Shown piece after piece: positions 10,501 to 21,590 of a DNA stretch of 64,000 nt; within the stretch, counting starts at the first letter, position 1, and the number at the start of each line of letters is the position of its first letter. Origin of the DNA: Colletotrichum lupini (taxonomy: Eukaryota; Ascomycota; Sordariomycetes; Glomerellales; Glomerellaceae); NCBI RefSeq assembly GCF_023278565.1, contig NC_064679.1:1736001-1800000 (forward strand), in the 5' to 3' direction. Below the pieces are notes generated by a model. It searched no databases. It was not told the origin of the DNA and saw only the letters and a list, made by a program, of their open reading frames with translations. The position numbers and the translations under genes are program-made.

Positions 10501-12008
10501 TCAAGACCTCTCGGTTTTCTCCGTCCTCCGCGCAAATCTGATCCCCGAAACACATGCAAATCCCGCTAACGCCATTGCTCCGGCATAATATGCGGCAGGG
10601 CGAAACTTCTCAAGACCATCAACATCACCAGAGATGGAGTAAAGTCCTGAAGCAATGGGAGTACCCTAACTTGATTAGCAAACGCTTAAGTAGTGCACGG
10701 CATATTATGACTTACAAAAAAGAAACCGCAGAACCAAGTCGTCCAGACGACGGGGATGATGCTGAGGGTGTTATCTCCTCCAAATGTGGCGCTAATTGCG
10801 ATAGGCGTGAGACTGAAGAACGCACCACATCCGATACCGTTGAATATGATGTAGACGGAAAAAATGCCGATTGATGATGAAAGAGGCCAGACGATGAGAG
10901 AGCTCAGAGCCATGAAAAGCATGCAGATTGCCAGACTTTCGACTGGTCCCAAAAGAGTATCGGCAACCCATCCAGCGACAACACGGCCCAAGGTAGAAGC
11001 TAAGTTCCAGCAGGCAAGAATAATGATACCGATTTCCTTGGTGTAGCCCATTGATCTCGAGAAAATCGGAATGAAGTAGGGCGGGATGAAGAGCGGGAAG
11101 CAGGAAAGTACAGTGCCGCCGACGAGCAGGAGGAAGCGAGGTTCCTTAAAGCGATACCTTACACATGTCAGTCATGTTCAAGTTGTCACTATTTTCATCT
11201 ACTTACCACTGTAGCTGACGGGAGGCTTTCTTTCCCGAAGCCATCCTCCTTGGTAAGAAGTAGGATGCAGGGATAGAAACACCCCAAAGAATGAAACCCA
11301 GAATGCGGAACGTCCAAGAGACGCCCAGGTCTTTGACAAGGTAGTTGGCTACAACACTCATGATGGCAGAGCCCAAGCTGCCCCCACCGAAGACAAACCC
11401 CATGGCCAATGCTTTATGCTTCTTGAAGAGACCCATCGGGGCAGTCGAGACAGACTGGTAAGGAATGATATTAGCTGTTATGGTTGGCGCCAGTAGGACA
11501 TTTGCAGACCCAGCAGGAGTCTTGTTGCACTCACAAAGACACAAAGGCCACCACCAAGGCCGAAGACGAGACCATGTAGAAAGAACAAAGCCACAACATG
11601 GTATGTAGTAAAGCTTGCGAGAACTTCACCCAGACCCATGAAGAAACCACCAATCAACGCAGCCAGCCGATATCCTATCCTGCTGATGATCTTGTCGGAA
11701 ACAATACTGAAACAAATCATGAAAGATGTCGCCATTGATCCGACAAATGTCAATGTTGTTAGACTAGAACCCGTCGTCTCGACGAGCTTGACTTGCATGA
11801 TGCCCCAAGAGTAGATCACTCCGAGGTAGACAAACATGGTAAGTGACGACGCAGCAACCGTGACCCAAGCTTTCTGGTCATCGTAAGTCTGCTCCTCCAC
11901 TTTGGGAGTTGAACTTGCGGCTTGGTCGTCGCTTGAGTGGTCGGTATCGTGCCCATCTTGACTTTGAACGACTTGTCGCTCGGGGTAGGTGCCTTTTTCG
12001 GTGTCCAT
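10501..12008 (-). CDS. MFS transporter, monocarboxylate-permease-like
   Basis: Four exons (12008-11535, 11454-11207, 11157-10716, 10665-10501) give 442 residues, a typical length for fungal MCT-like major facilitator carriers of the plasma membrane. The hydrophilic acidic N-terminus is followed by WVTVAASSLTMFVYLGVIYS (helix 1), then RIGYRLAALIGGFFMGLGE, FGLGGGLCVF, LFKKHKALAMGFVFGGGSLG and VAGWVADTLLGPVESL. These are in the family order, with about twelve helices in two halves. The last exon carries GTPIASGLYS and a short basic tail. The start is the first ATG, a few codons into a longer open frame. Substrate unknown; carriers of this type usually move short monocarboxylates. It is divergent from the aminotransferase and shares its promoter. 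Confidence 0.88.
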
Positions 12009-12514
12009 CTTAGCAAAACTCAAATGGATTCGTCAGAAGCTGTCAGAAGCATACTCTTTTCGAACTGAAAGTTTCAGCCTCCTCCCTGAGCAGTTTCGAG
12101 CTTATCATATTCTCGAGTCTGAGTGAGAAAATCGAATGTTGTAAGTCGGCTTTCGGCTATCGGGTTTGCGTCAGAACCGATATCAGAACTTTTCACGCGA
12201 TAATGCGATTATCGTAGTCTGCAGATTTTATGAGATGTCCAAAGTGGATTCTCTATTGTAATTCCTCCGATGATTTTGACGCGGGCCCACCGCTGGAAGG
12301 GCCGGTTGTGCTCCGTGAATACGGAGCCGCTGGCTTGTCGATCCCGATAATTCTCGGATTTCAGCACTAGCGCCGAAGAACGAAGGTCTATTTAGGAGAG
12401 TTAAAGTGCCGGTTGTCTCTTTTCTCCCACTTTGTTTCAGAGAATAAAACCGAACAGAGAACTTACACATTCATCTCACCTCAAGTTGTTGGTCTACAGT
12501 CTACATCCCTCGCC
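12009..12514. promoter_or_regulatory. Shared divergent promoter of the MFS and aminotransferase genes
   Basis: A 506-bp gap between divergent starts (12008 minus, 12515 plus). It is rich in CGG/CCG triplets, the half-sites of Zn2Cys6 factors, and includes the perfect palindrome at 12311-12326. Co-regulation is inference. Confidence 0.55.
12311..12326. promoter_or_regulatory. Candidate Zn2Cys6 binding site, CCG-N6-CGG palindrome
   Basis: CTCCGTGAATACGGAG has perfect 6-bp arms around four bases, with everted CCG/CGG triplets spaced by six. Zn2Cys6 dimers typically read such paired triplets. The neighbouring regulator (14077-16338) is the obvious candidate, but no binding evidence exists. Confidence 0.4.
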
Positions 12515-13933
12515 ATGGCTCCCGCAAGAGACGACGAGCTGTTCACAACAGCTAACGCCGAACTCCCCACAGTCAAGAATACCAAAACCAAGGGTGGAGA
12601 AGGTCGTCTCATGCACCGCTCTTTAATCCAACACCCCTCCATGGTCGAATCAGCAAGCGGTATCTACCTAAATCTCGCCAACGGCAAGAGAGTCATCGAT
12701 GCATGCGGTGGTGCTGCTGTAGCCCTGATAGGCCATGCCAACGAGGAAGTCATTCAAGCTATCTCGGACCAAGCCCGAAAAGTGAGCTACGTCCACACGC
12801 AAGCCTATACGACACAGCCGGCTGAGGAACTTGCCGATATTATCCTCGATGGCAACCCGCATGGTCTCGAGAAGGCCTTCTTCGTCTGCAGCGGAAGTGA
12901 AGCCGTCGAATCGGCGCTGAAATTGGCCCGTCAGTACCATTTCGAAAGTGGTCAGCCGCAGAGGAAGCACTTTATTGGCAGAAAACAAGCGTACCACGGC
13001 AACACCATGGCGACTATGTCGATTTCGACAGTCGCATCGAGAAAGGTCCCATACGAGGGCTTCTCCTACCCCCACGTCTCATATGTTTCACCAGCATATC
13101 CGTACCAATACCAGAGAGCAGATGAGACCGAGGATGAATTAACGGCTAGGCTACTTGCCGAGATCGAGGACGAGTTCCAAAGGATTGGCCCAGACAATGT
13201 CATTGCCTTTGTTGCCGAGACTATGGTGGGCGCTACCGCAGGCTGCGTGGCACCCCCTGTCGGCTACATCGCTGGTGCTCGTCGAATTTGCGACAAGCAT
13301 GGCGCTCTTCTCATTCTCGACGAAGTCATGTGCGGCACCGGACGCACTGGAACTTACTTCGCTTTTGAGCAAGAGGGCATTGTTCCCGATATCGTCACAG
13401 TCGCCAAGGGTCTTGGCGGAGGTTACGGCCCCATTGCCGGCGTTCTGATGCACGAGAAGGTCGTGTCCATGCTGAGACAGGGATCCAACGCCTTCAACCA
13501 CGGACACACTTACCAAGCCCATCCCATTGCCTGCGCAGCTGCGTTGGCTGTTCAAAGGATCGTGAAGCGGGACGACCTCGTCGCTCGCTGCGCTCAGTTA
13601 GGGAAGCAGCTTGAAGTGCTACTGCGCATTGAGCTCATCAACTGCAAATCAGTCGGTGACATCAGGGGAAGAGGTTTGTTCTGGGCTGTCGAATTTGTCA
13701 AGGACAGGGAGACAAAGGATACCTTCGATCCCAAGCTGCGATTCGGATCACGAGTTCAAGAGCGGGCCTTTGAGAAGGGCGTCGCTCTCTACCCCGGCGC
13801 TGGCACGGTGGATGGCTCGAGAGGAGATCACGTCCTACTTGCTCCCCCGTTCACGACAACAGAGGAGGAGCTACGTAAGATTTGCAGTGTTTTCAGGGAA
13901 GCACTGGAGGAGATTGAAGCGGAAATTCTTTGA
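12515..13933 (+). CDS. Class III PLP-dependent aminotransferase
   Basis: An intronless gene of 472 residues, fold-type I subgroup II (omega-amino acid/4-aminobutyrate/acetylornithine type). It moves an amino group from an omega-amine or amino acid to a keto acid. Visible elements: AGIYLNLANGK-like start region (SGIYLNLANGKRVIDACGG), VCSGSEAVESALKLAR (cofactor phosphate contacts), AYHGNTMATMS, LLILDEVMCGTGRTG with Asp at about residue 269, and the Schiff-base Lys in TVAKGLGGGYGP at about residue 298, then AFNHGHTYQAHPI. All catalytic positions are intact. The ATG at 12515 sits in cgccATGg, a good fungal context; the open frame extends upstream only with non-ATG codons. Divergent from the MFS carrier, which suggests import and transamination of a shared substrate, an inference. 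Confidence 0.9.
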   Translation: MAPARDDELFTTANAELPTVKNTKTKGGEGRLMHRSLIQHPSMVESASGIYLNLANGKRVIDACGGAAVALIGHANEEVIQAISDQARKVSYVHTQAYTTQPAEELADIILDGNPHGLEKAFFVCSGSEAVESALKLARQYHFESGQPQRKHFIGRKQAYHGNTMATMSISTVASRKVPYEGFSYPHVSYVSPAYPYQYQRADETEDELTARLLAEIEDEFQRIGPDNVIAFVAETMVGATAGCVAPPVGYIAGARRICDKHGALLILDEVMCGTGRTGTYFAFEQEGIVPDIVTVAKGLGGGYGPIAGVLMHEKVVSMLRQGSNAFNHGHTYQAHPIACAAALAVQRIVKRDDLVARCAQLGKQLEVLLRIELINCKSVGDIRGRGLFWAVEFVKDRETKDTFDPKLRFGSRVQERAFEKGVALYPGAGTVDGSRGDHVLLAPPFTTTEEELRKICSVFREALEEIEAEIL

Positions 13934-14076
13934 AAAGCGGCCATGACCAGGGACATGCTGATGCTGAGCATGACGCATTTGCCAGGGCAGTTCGACTTCG
14001 GACTTTTGTACATAGTTAGTTCAATAATACCCATTCTTGAAAAGTACCCACCACTCAAAGCCTTTGTCCAATGCGG

Positions 14077-16338
14077 CTAGCCCATCGTGAACATCTCTGA
14101 AGCATCGACATCTTCCAGCATTGACCACCAATTCGGCCAAAGCCCTTGATCATCCATACTGCCAACAGCGTCTATCAACGCTTGTGGGTTTAACCCGCCG
14201 ATATTCTGATTCGCCTTGTCGCCTGAGACATTGCTGCCCTCGCCGGTGCTGACGGCGCCCCGCTCAGCGTTATTGATTTCCTCTAAATGTTGAGCAGATC
14301 TATCGACTACCCGAAATTCATGAACAGACTGATGTAAGACACTGAAGTCAAAGCGAGATCGTCCACGATATTTCTGGGCGTCAGACGTGGCTCGTTGGTA
14401 CATCAACGACCCGTTCTGGATGGTCTTGAGCTGTTACGCGTCAGTCATAAGTAAAATAGCGGTGTTCCACCGGGACGACGTCTCCAATGGCATCAATGAC
14501 TCACCCATCCGTCCCCGAGGTCCCAGACTTCGCGAAACTTGTTGAGATACTCTATACTCCAATTCATGTACTCTTCCGCCCTGGTAGCATAGCCAACGCC
14601 AATTCTTGGGAACATGAATCCATATAGATTGATGTAGCAAGATGAGAACGCACAGAACCCAGCGAAGGGCGTCATGACTGCAACGCCACATTCTGAAGCT
14701 TCTCGAAGAACGCTGGACAGGTGGCCTGCTGCTTCGAATAGCTCTTTTGCACTTTGTTCCCACCAGCCCGGGGGAGCCTCAGCTTCAAGAGTAGGGGGAT
14801 CTATGGGTCCACGAGGAGTCATGTCAATAGTCGGTAGGAACGGAAAGTATTCTCGTTGAAGCATGACAACACTACGGAAATTTCGTGTTAGCCCAGGGAA
14901 TTCCCTGCACATGGGGGGAAGCTTCGGCAAACCTTTGGTAATAAAGTAGATTTAGATAGACGAAGGATTCACCATAGCCTAGTGTAGCGTATGCAGCAAC
15001 ACTGTTGGCCGGATAGTGTAATCGATGGTGCTGCTTCGTTCTCCATTCCTCAAGTCTCCGACGCCAACATGCCACGGGTGATGTAGGAACCCAGGGGCAG
15101 TTCTCGGGTAAGCACATGCCTGGCGCTTTACGCCCGTCGTTGAACACAAAAGCCATGACATCAGAGTAGATGTCGAACCCATCAGCCATGACCCCAAAAC
15201 TCTGGTCCAAATCAAGATACACCGAAGTTGCGGTTCCACTCGATGTGAAATTTTCCCCCGCACCTTCAGCTTGCGCTGACGATCCTGGTCCTAAAGCAAA
15301 CTCGGTAGAAGTAGGCGGCCGCGGCACATTCAGCTTTGCCATCTCCTGTTTGGGAAGCACGCGTGGGTTGTATGTTCCCGAGCTCACCATGCAGTCCATA
15401 ATGAAACATGCCCAGAATGTCCTTGTCTCGATTGCGGGAGTGAGGCTGTTTTGCTCGCTGCGTTGTGGAATCTCAAGTGGAAAGGGCGCTACTCGCGAAC
15501 TATGAAGTAATTGCATCATCCGAATTGCAATTCCTGTTTGATATCAGACACATTCGACGCAAGACTTTGGAAGTTGGCCTACCACAATGCATCCAGGCCT
15601 TGTGAAAATCTCGCGTGCCCCATTCATACAACGTAAGAATAAGGAGGGCCTGGATGACTTTGACATCTGGTGGCTGGAGTATGCATGCTGCTAGGACATC
15701 ACATGCATATGATGCATATCTTTCGCTCGGAAAGAGGATCTGCGATCGCAGACGATCCGAATCCGGCTTCTGGGTCTTGGTCATTGCAAGAACTGTGGCC
15801 AACAACGCCTTACTTTCTCTAGGGCAATTGGACCCAAACGATTTCATGAAAGATGAGGGGTGAATAACGCGAAGCTCAGGGAACTTGCGCCAGAAGGCCT
15901 CGAGAGCGATGTAGACAACATCTTTGGGGATTTGCTCGAGATGGTGGTCCATTTCCTGCCTGCCATCTCGATACTCCAATCCCGACGACGGCGTCGCCGG
16001 GCCCCGTGAATGGGGCGCAGAGAGAAGTTGTCGCTGAGACTCAATGTCCTGACCATGGGATACAGATGAAGCCTCTTCCGTTGCTCGCCGCGCCCGCTTC
16101 GCCGCCCGTCCATTCGGCGCGACGTGGGGTCTGGTCAGTACACAGTCCGATCTTCCCGACTTCTCGCATTTGGTACACGGCGGACTTCCGCTGTTGACGC
16201 ACTTGATCTTGGACCGTCTGCGGGGTCATAAAAACTGGGTCAGCGGCCGTTACATCGGATCCGATCGATCGCCGGAAGCGAGGCCGGAGACCAATGGGGG
16301 ACATACCGGCAGAATTCGCAGGAGAGACTGGAGCGCAT
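14077..16338 (-). CDS. Zn2Cys6 fungal transcription factor
   Basis: Five exons (16338-16307, 16217-15583, 15533-14933, 14871-14505, 14430-14077) give 662 residues. Intron 1 lies inside the zinc cluster, as in many such genes. The spliced N-terminus reads MRSSLSCEFCRRSKIKC, then PPCTKCEKSGRSDC, giving C-X2-C-X6-C-X7-C-X2-C-X8-C, a complete Zn(II)2Cys6 cluster. The middle homology region follows, with YIALEAFWRKFPELRVIHP, IQALLILTLYEWG, GIAIRMMQLLHSS and TRTFWACFIMDCMVSSGTYN, then YLNLLYY and REYFPFLP. The C-terminus is acidic (WWSMLEDVDASEMF), a possible activation segment. It acts in the nucleus. It converges on the aminotransferase (143 bp between stops) and its start faces the 3' end of the PL3 gene. 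Target genes are unknown; nearby pectinases and the MFS pair are candidates. Confidence 0.92.
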
Positions 16339-17305
16339 GTTTTCCGATGTTATTTGCTCAGTCGGTTTTGGTTCGAAAACCGAAAGAAACGGGAATGAAA
16401 GATTCGGATTACGGGTACAATTTTTTGGACGGGCGCCGGGACCGGCTTTGTCATTGTGGATCTGCAACCGGTGGATCCTGACTGAAAGCTTGCTTCTAGT
16501 GTCCGGTCCTCTCCGAAGAGATGATAACTTTGCGCTACAACAATTCGAAGACCCCGATAACAGTCGACAAAAATGACCTGCTGTCGAGATGAGTAATACT
16601 TCTCGCCATCGTTTAGTGTTTGAGTAGAACAAAAGCAGGACAAAGCTCCCTAGATCAGCTTGTTTGTATCTTGATTCTCACTGAGAGCCGTCGAGTTGAG
16701 CATGGATGACCCTTGCTCAAGGCCTACTTATCTCGGTGAGGCGATATTTAGATTGGACGCGATGTCCTAGGTATCTTGAACTCTATATGGAGTCTGCGGA
16801 ACAAGAATGAGATATCGCCAGCTCTGGGGACACCGCACTCAGTTCTCCTCAATTCAACTGGATCATCCGAGTTCTTTTGCCTGTAATATAGGACGAGGAC
16901 TTTGAGCTACGCTATCTAAACTCGGTTTCCGTCGTCGTGGGCAAGCAAGGATAAGCTGAGCCAACTCTTGAAATGATTTTTGTTGCACAAGTCCCCCTAG
17001 CATAGCTCGGAACCGCAGACACGGTCGCGATGACCATCTTGGTAAAGTTGCCGCAGAACTTCTTACCTTTTCCTAAACGCCCGGGAGTGCTCGTAGCCCG
17101 CAGAGCCCGTAGGCGATGATCGGGAACACAGGTCTTTGGTTTGCAGGCTCCGCATTTCGTCATTTTGATAAGAAGCCATCGATTTGGACTGGATTCAAAG
17201 AGATGAACCCAGACTTGAAATAAGAAGCCCAGACGCAGAAGTTGGCCGAGGTGACTGGGGCAGATTGGGATGGAGCAGAGTCGCAAGGTGGTTTTGGCAA
17301 GAGGC
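16339..17305. other. Intergenic, upstream of the Zn2Cys6 gene
   Basis: About 1 kb without a convincing gene. A 124-codon minus-strand ORF (16912-17286) has several cysteines but no known domain and no clear start context, so I do not call it. Confidence 0.4.
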
Positions 17306-17307
17306 TA

Positions 17308-17476
17308 TCCCATCGACTACTGCAAGGCGACAGTACATCCGAGTGCAGGGGAAGAACTAATTAGGCGTTATTCCGATTTATTTCTACTATATCCGTAAAT
17401 CAAAAAATTCATATCTCAGAGAATTTGGAAAAAAGCTGGAGACCATTGTACTGTCGCCTTGCAGCAGTCGATGGGA
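17308..17476. mobile_element. Small TA-flanked inverted-repeat element (MITE)
   Basis: A 169-bp element with terminal inverted repeats of about 30 bp. The left arm starts TCCCATCGACTACTGCAAGG and the right arm is its complement with one mismatch (ACTGC). TA lies at both flanks (17306-17307 and 17477-17478). The interior is AT-rich and non-coding. Size and TA target fit a Tc1/mariner-derived MITE. Its termini are unlike those of the 1.89-kb element, so it belongs to another family. Confidence 0.7.
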
Positions 17477-17478
17477 TA

Positions 17479-18212
17479 TACGCCATGTAACCTCAACATT
17501 GAGTGCATATTACTCTACCGTTTACTAGCTTTCGACAGGAGTGATGTCTGCCACCTAGAGCACAGGTACCATAGATGTTTCTGGGAAACATGTCACCCAA
17601 CGTTAACAAAGTACTAAGTAAGCATGTCAGGTGTATTGAGATTCTGTTCGACTCGATCAAACCTCGAGAAACACAATTTGGATCTGCCGGCTGGCGCAAA
17701 TCTGAGTACTGATGCGTAGGAAGATCTTGAAAACTTTGTGTTCGGCCTGAATCGAATCGCCGAATAACTTATCGTTGGCATGCGATGGAATGAGTCATTG
17801 AAGTGCACCAGGGCGAACGAGATGTTCGCCGCATCGCCAGTCGTTTGATTGTTTTCTTTAGCGACAAGTAAGATACAGATAAATGGATTTGAGTGTACAA
17901 TTCAGCTATGTACAGTGCAAGCTACTACATTCCACGAGCCAGAAGCTTCCAAACCTCCCACCCCTTGCTTACGAGCCTGCAGCTTCGAACCAGCAATATA
18001 CAGGTTGAACCAAGCCAACTTATACAGATCGTTTGGTCGTCATCATTATAGACGATCAACAGGCCGTGGTGAAGCTTGTGGCGACGCAGTAAGTGCCGTC
18101 AGGGCCACTGCCAATCTTCGTAGGCTCGGCACCGCTGTTATTTCCGGTGTACTACAGTCCAAAGTAAGTAAATCTTCCTTGTACATGCAAAGAGATGTCA
18201 GGCTTAGAGTCA
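17479..18212. other. Intergenic, downstream of the PL3 gene
   Basis: About 730 bp between the MITE and the PL3 stop. Only short overlapping ORFs with no recognisable domain. Confidence 0.4.
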
Positions 18213-19373
18213 TCATACCCTATCACAAATCTTGTTGTCATCTTGGCAACAGCTAGTGACCTTGCAGGTATCGCCGTAGTTGGTGTTGATGCCGCAGAGG
18301 ACTCCACCGTCCTTTGCAATCACGTTGTTCATGACAATGTTGCGTGCACCTCCATTACCGCTGCAGTTGCCACAGCTTCGGACGACCTTTCCGTAGCTGT
18401 TGACGTTTTAGCAGGTTGCATCACGGCAAAAGACGATGAGTTCGACTCACTCATTAGCGTAGAAGTTCTTAATCGAGACAGTTCCAAAGCCGTTGAATTG
18501 GACGATCTTGTCCGCGGCCTTGAAGGCACCACCGCCGTTGACGTAAGAGGTTCCGCTGGTCTGCTTCAAGGTCCTGGAGTGAAAGCTATCAACAAGAAAT
18601 GAATGCACAACTGATATAGCAAGACTCACAGAGCATCCTCGCAAACGTCTTCCCACCAAACGTTGTTACTATATACTGTCAGTCTGCTGTTCTCCATGTC
18701 TTCTCTTCTGGTGGTTTCCATACAGTGTGCTATAATCAATCAGCATCGAAACCCCCTTCAGAATTGAGGAACGACAAACCAAGTTCCCTTGCAGTGAACA
18801 CCCTCTGCCTGATCGGGCCCAATGATGACGTTCGAGAGGGTGGCACCGGCCTCAAGCACGAACATGGCATCAGCTTCACCTGTCTCATCTTGCTCAGCGC
18901 AAACCCTAGCTGCTCTGGAATCAGTATTCGATCATCCATCATTCTTTTACTCGTCTTGACAACGTACGGCTGCGGTCAAACTTCTTCATGCCGCCATTAT
19001 AAGTCTGTCCAGCAGAGACGGTGATGGCCTTGCTCGTAGAAGTAGCTCCAGTGGACTTGGGTAGAGTGGTAGTAACTCCAGTGGGCGTAGAGCCTCCTGC
19101 GGTAGTAGTAGTCTTCAACGTTGTAGTCGGCGAGCTACCACCAGCACCACTGTAGGCGCAAGTACACTCAGCGGAGATTAGACTCGGCTTCTGCGAGCAG
19201 TTGGTAGCCCAGGCGGGTAGAGCGGTGGTGGCAGTTACGGTGCTCTTGGTGAAGGTGGCGCAGAAGGTCGACGCGGCGGCGTTGGACTTGATGTAGCTGG
19301 CACAGGCGTTTGTGTCGGTGTTTAGGCAGCCCAAGGCCGCAGGAAGGAGAGCAAGAAGGTAGTATTGGTGCAT
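18213..19373 (-). CDS. Pectate lyase, polysaccharide lyase family 3, with N-terminal Cys module
   Basis: Five exons (19373-18968, 18909-18780, 18668-18630, 18573-18451, 18396-18213) join in frame to 293 residues. A signal peptide ([15 protein letters not shown]) leads into a Cys-containing module of about 65 residues, then a Thr/Ser/Gly-rich linker. The PL3 beta-helix follows: [106 protein letters not shown] and [10 protein letters not shown]. All conserved cysteines and acidic residues of the family appear present. PL3 enzymes cut polygalacturonate in a Ca-dependent way. The Cys module is an addition not needed for catalysis. TATAAG lies about 104 bp upstream. Plus-strand ORFs here are antisense shadows. 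Confidence 0.93.
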
Positions 19374-19476
19374 CTTGGCGTTGTCCGGGAGCAGGGCGTT
19401 AGGAAGTCTTGGCTCTGGAGATCAGGGGTGAAGCTTGATGATGTGATCTTGGTTCACTTAGGGATATAACGCTGTA

Positions 19477-19482
19477 CTTATA
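19477..19482 (-). promoter_or_regulatory. Possible TATA element of the PL3 gene
   Basis: TATAAG on the minus strand about 104 bp upstream of the PL3 ATG. Position-based call. Confidence 0.3.
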
Positions 19483-21590
19483 GCTATCAAAGTCTTGATA
19501 AAGCAATGATTCGATAGTCAAAATTTCTCTTGTTGCTCCCAAGTATCGAACATACCACCCAACTAAGCATATCCTAGCCCATTCGCTATCTTCAGCCTCA
19601 TATCTGATGTATGAAGGAAAATGTTTTCCCGCACAGGATTCCACCAGTAACGGACCATAAACGTGTTTTCAGATGAATCAGTAAGTATTCTGGACTTGGT
19701 CTACCTGCAAATAACTTGCCTTCCCTTTTCCGAACACCCTTATATGGCATAAGGTAAGCTTAGCTCGACGCAGGGGGTTATCACCGGGACGCATCCGAGT
19801 CTACCCCACAAACCCGGAGATACTGCGCTAAGTCGAGATCCTACGCAGGCTATCGCTTGTACTTTTCGATCTGTGTGTGTGTGCGGTTTCCACGTGTACA
19901 TCATTAAAGAACAGTTGCCCATTTGTGGAAAAAGGCACAATGATCGAAGGCAACCCTGAAAGTAGGTTCGCCTTCCGCATACATATGTAGTAGACACAGC
20001 ATACCTACACATAGCATACCGTCTGGCATAAGTTTGCCCTTCCAGGGATAATAATCAAGGTCGCTTGAGGTATCTCAACTGACCGCGTCCGACGCTCACC
20101 AAAATCCGTATTTCACATGGAAAATAGGCACTAGAGGTCGCGATGGGCAATCCATAATTCTTGCCCATTCGCAACCAAAGTTGTGATTTTGCTGCGTATT
20201 TCCATTCCGCAGCTTCCTCATGGTCAGTTTCGGGCTGTGGGATGTTAGAAGGGTTGATCAGTCTGTGGATGGAATTTGTTTGTCGATGGCACATAAGCAT
20301 AACAAAAGCCACCAATGATGACGCCAGACTCAACCAGGGTCCAAGCCACAGTCATCACAAAGCACCACAGACGCGGGGTCCAGCCTTCCGAAGCAGGTAA
20401 GACTGATTGTAGGGTTACATGTAACGGTGGGCTTGTTCTAATTGCGCGGTCTGATCTGTCCGCGTGGTCTTGATCTGCGGCCTGTCGAGGTAGGCGTAAG
20501 TAAGTAGTGAATGGGTGTTGGGTCATGTTGTAATAAGACCCATTGCTATTTTAACTTGCCGTCTTGAACCCGATCTTTCTGCAATACTGAGAATTCCCAA
20601 CAGCTCAAGTAATTGCTTTGAAAACCCGTGATATACACTTCTTAGTATCATGCAGATATTATCGAAAATGTTTTATCGCTCTTGGCTCGTCATCATATTG
20701 ATCAATCACGGGTTGTGTGTGTTTTCCAATTGTTGGTTGATATCCTTCCATCCCGTCCCTTTGTTCGTTTTATAAATGCAAGACGTATAACTTATCGGTT
20801 CTTGTTGTATTTCGGAATTATCAATTCCGTAGCTGGAAAGATTCTTGCCGCAGGGTAGTTTTCATCATCTCACGTTCCTGTTTGATCGATATCATGCGAC
20901 TCGCGTTCAACTCAGCTCTTTGCATGTCCAAGTCGCTCCATTATCCTACCCAGGACCCTATATTGTGATGAGTGACGGCCTGTTACTACGTCTTAATTGC
21001 TTGATGCTCGTCGATGAACGATAAAGGTCGATGAGCTTGCGAGGCAGTCCTGCTTTATGCACACTTACGCACCTGCTTCCATGTCCATATCCGAGGTACC
21101 TTACCCTGGATAAGGTACTTGTCCCAAAAGGTCGAAGGAACTGGGTGTAATCCATCGTCATTTCTCTAATTAGAGGTTCTGCTGTTAGTTTCATTTGAAG
21201 TCGAAGTTCACGTACATATATTCTCACAAGGCAGGAATTGAGGCGGCATTGAGCCTACCTTTCGATACAGTCGGTTGAACTAAGTGTTTCGCCATACCGA
21301 TTGTGCACTGGCTGGCGTTTCAATGGGGTGACATGCCTACCCTCATTTCTTTGTGCATCAAAAGATCAATGATTAATTGCTAAGTGTTCAAAACCTTTTT
21401 ACCTATTCAACATTCATTGCTATACAAATACGTCAATAGCACGTAGCAATCTACTCTGACAGTGATTGAACGCTGATTGCATATTCTCATAATATCTTCG
21501 CTCCAACGCCCCCAACGTGACGGAAGCATTGCTTCTTTGAAGTACATATCGCTTAAACGCCTTGATCCCAGTCGTTTTGATAGTCGTGAC
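19483..21590. other. Intergenic, mostly without a recognisable gene
   Basis: About 2.1 kb of normal-composition DNA. The best candidate is a minus-strand ORF at 20245-20526 (93 codons, ATG start) with one hydrophobic stretch (LWCFVMTVAWTLVESGVIIG) that could be a membrane helix. I recognise no family and it may be chance. Nothing else seen. Confidence 0.35.

Noticed and set aside
18195..18602. 135-codon plus-strand ORF
   Set aside because: Antisense to the PL3 lyase exons 4 and 5.
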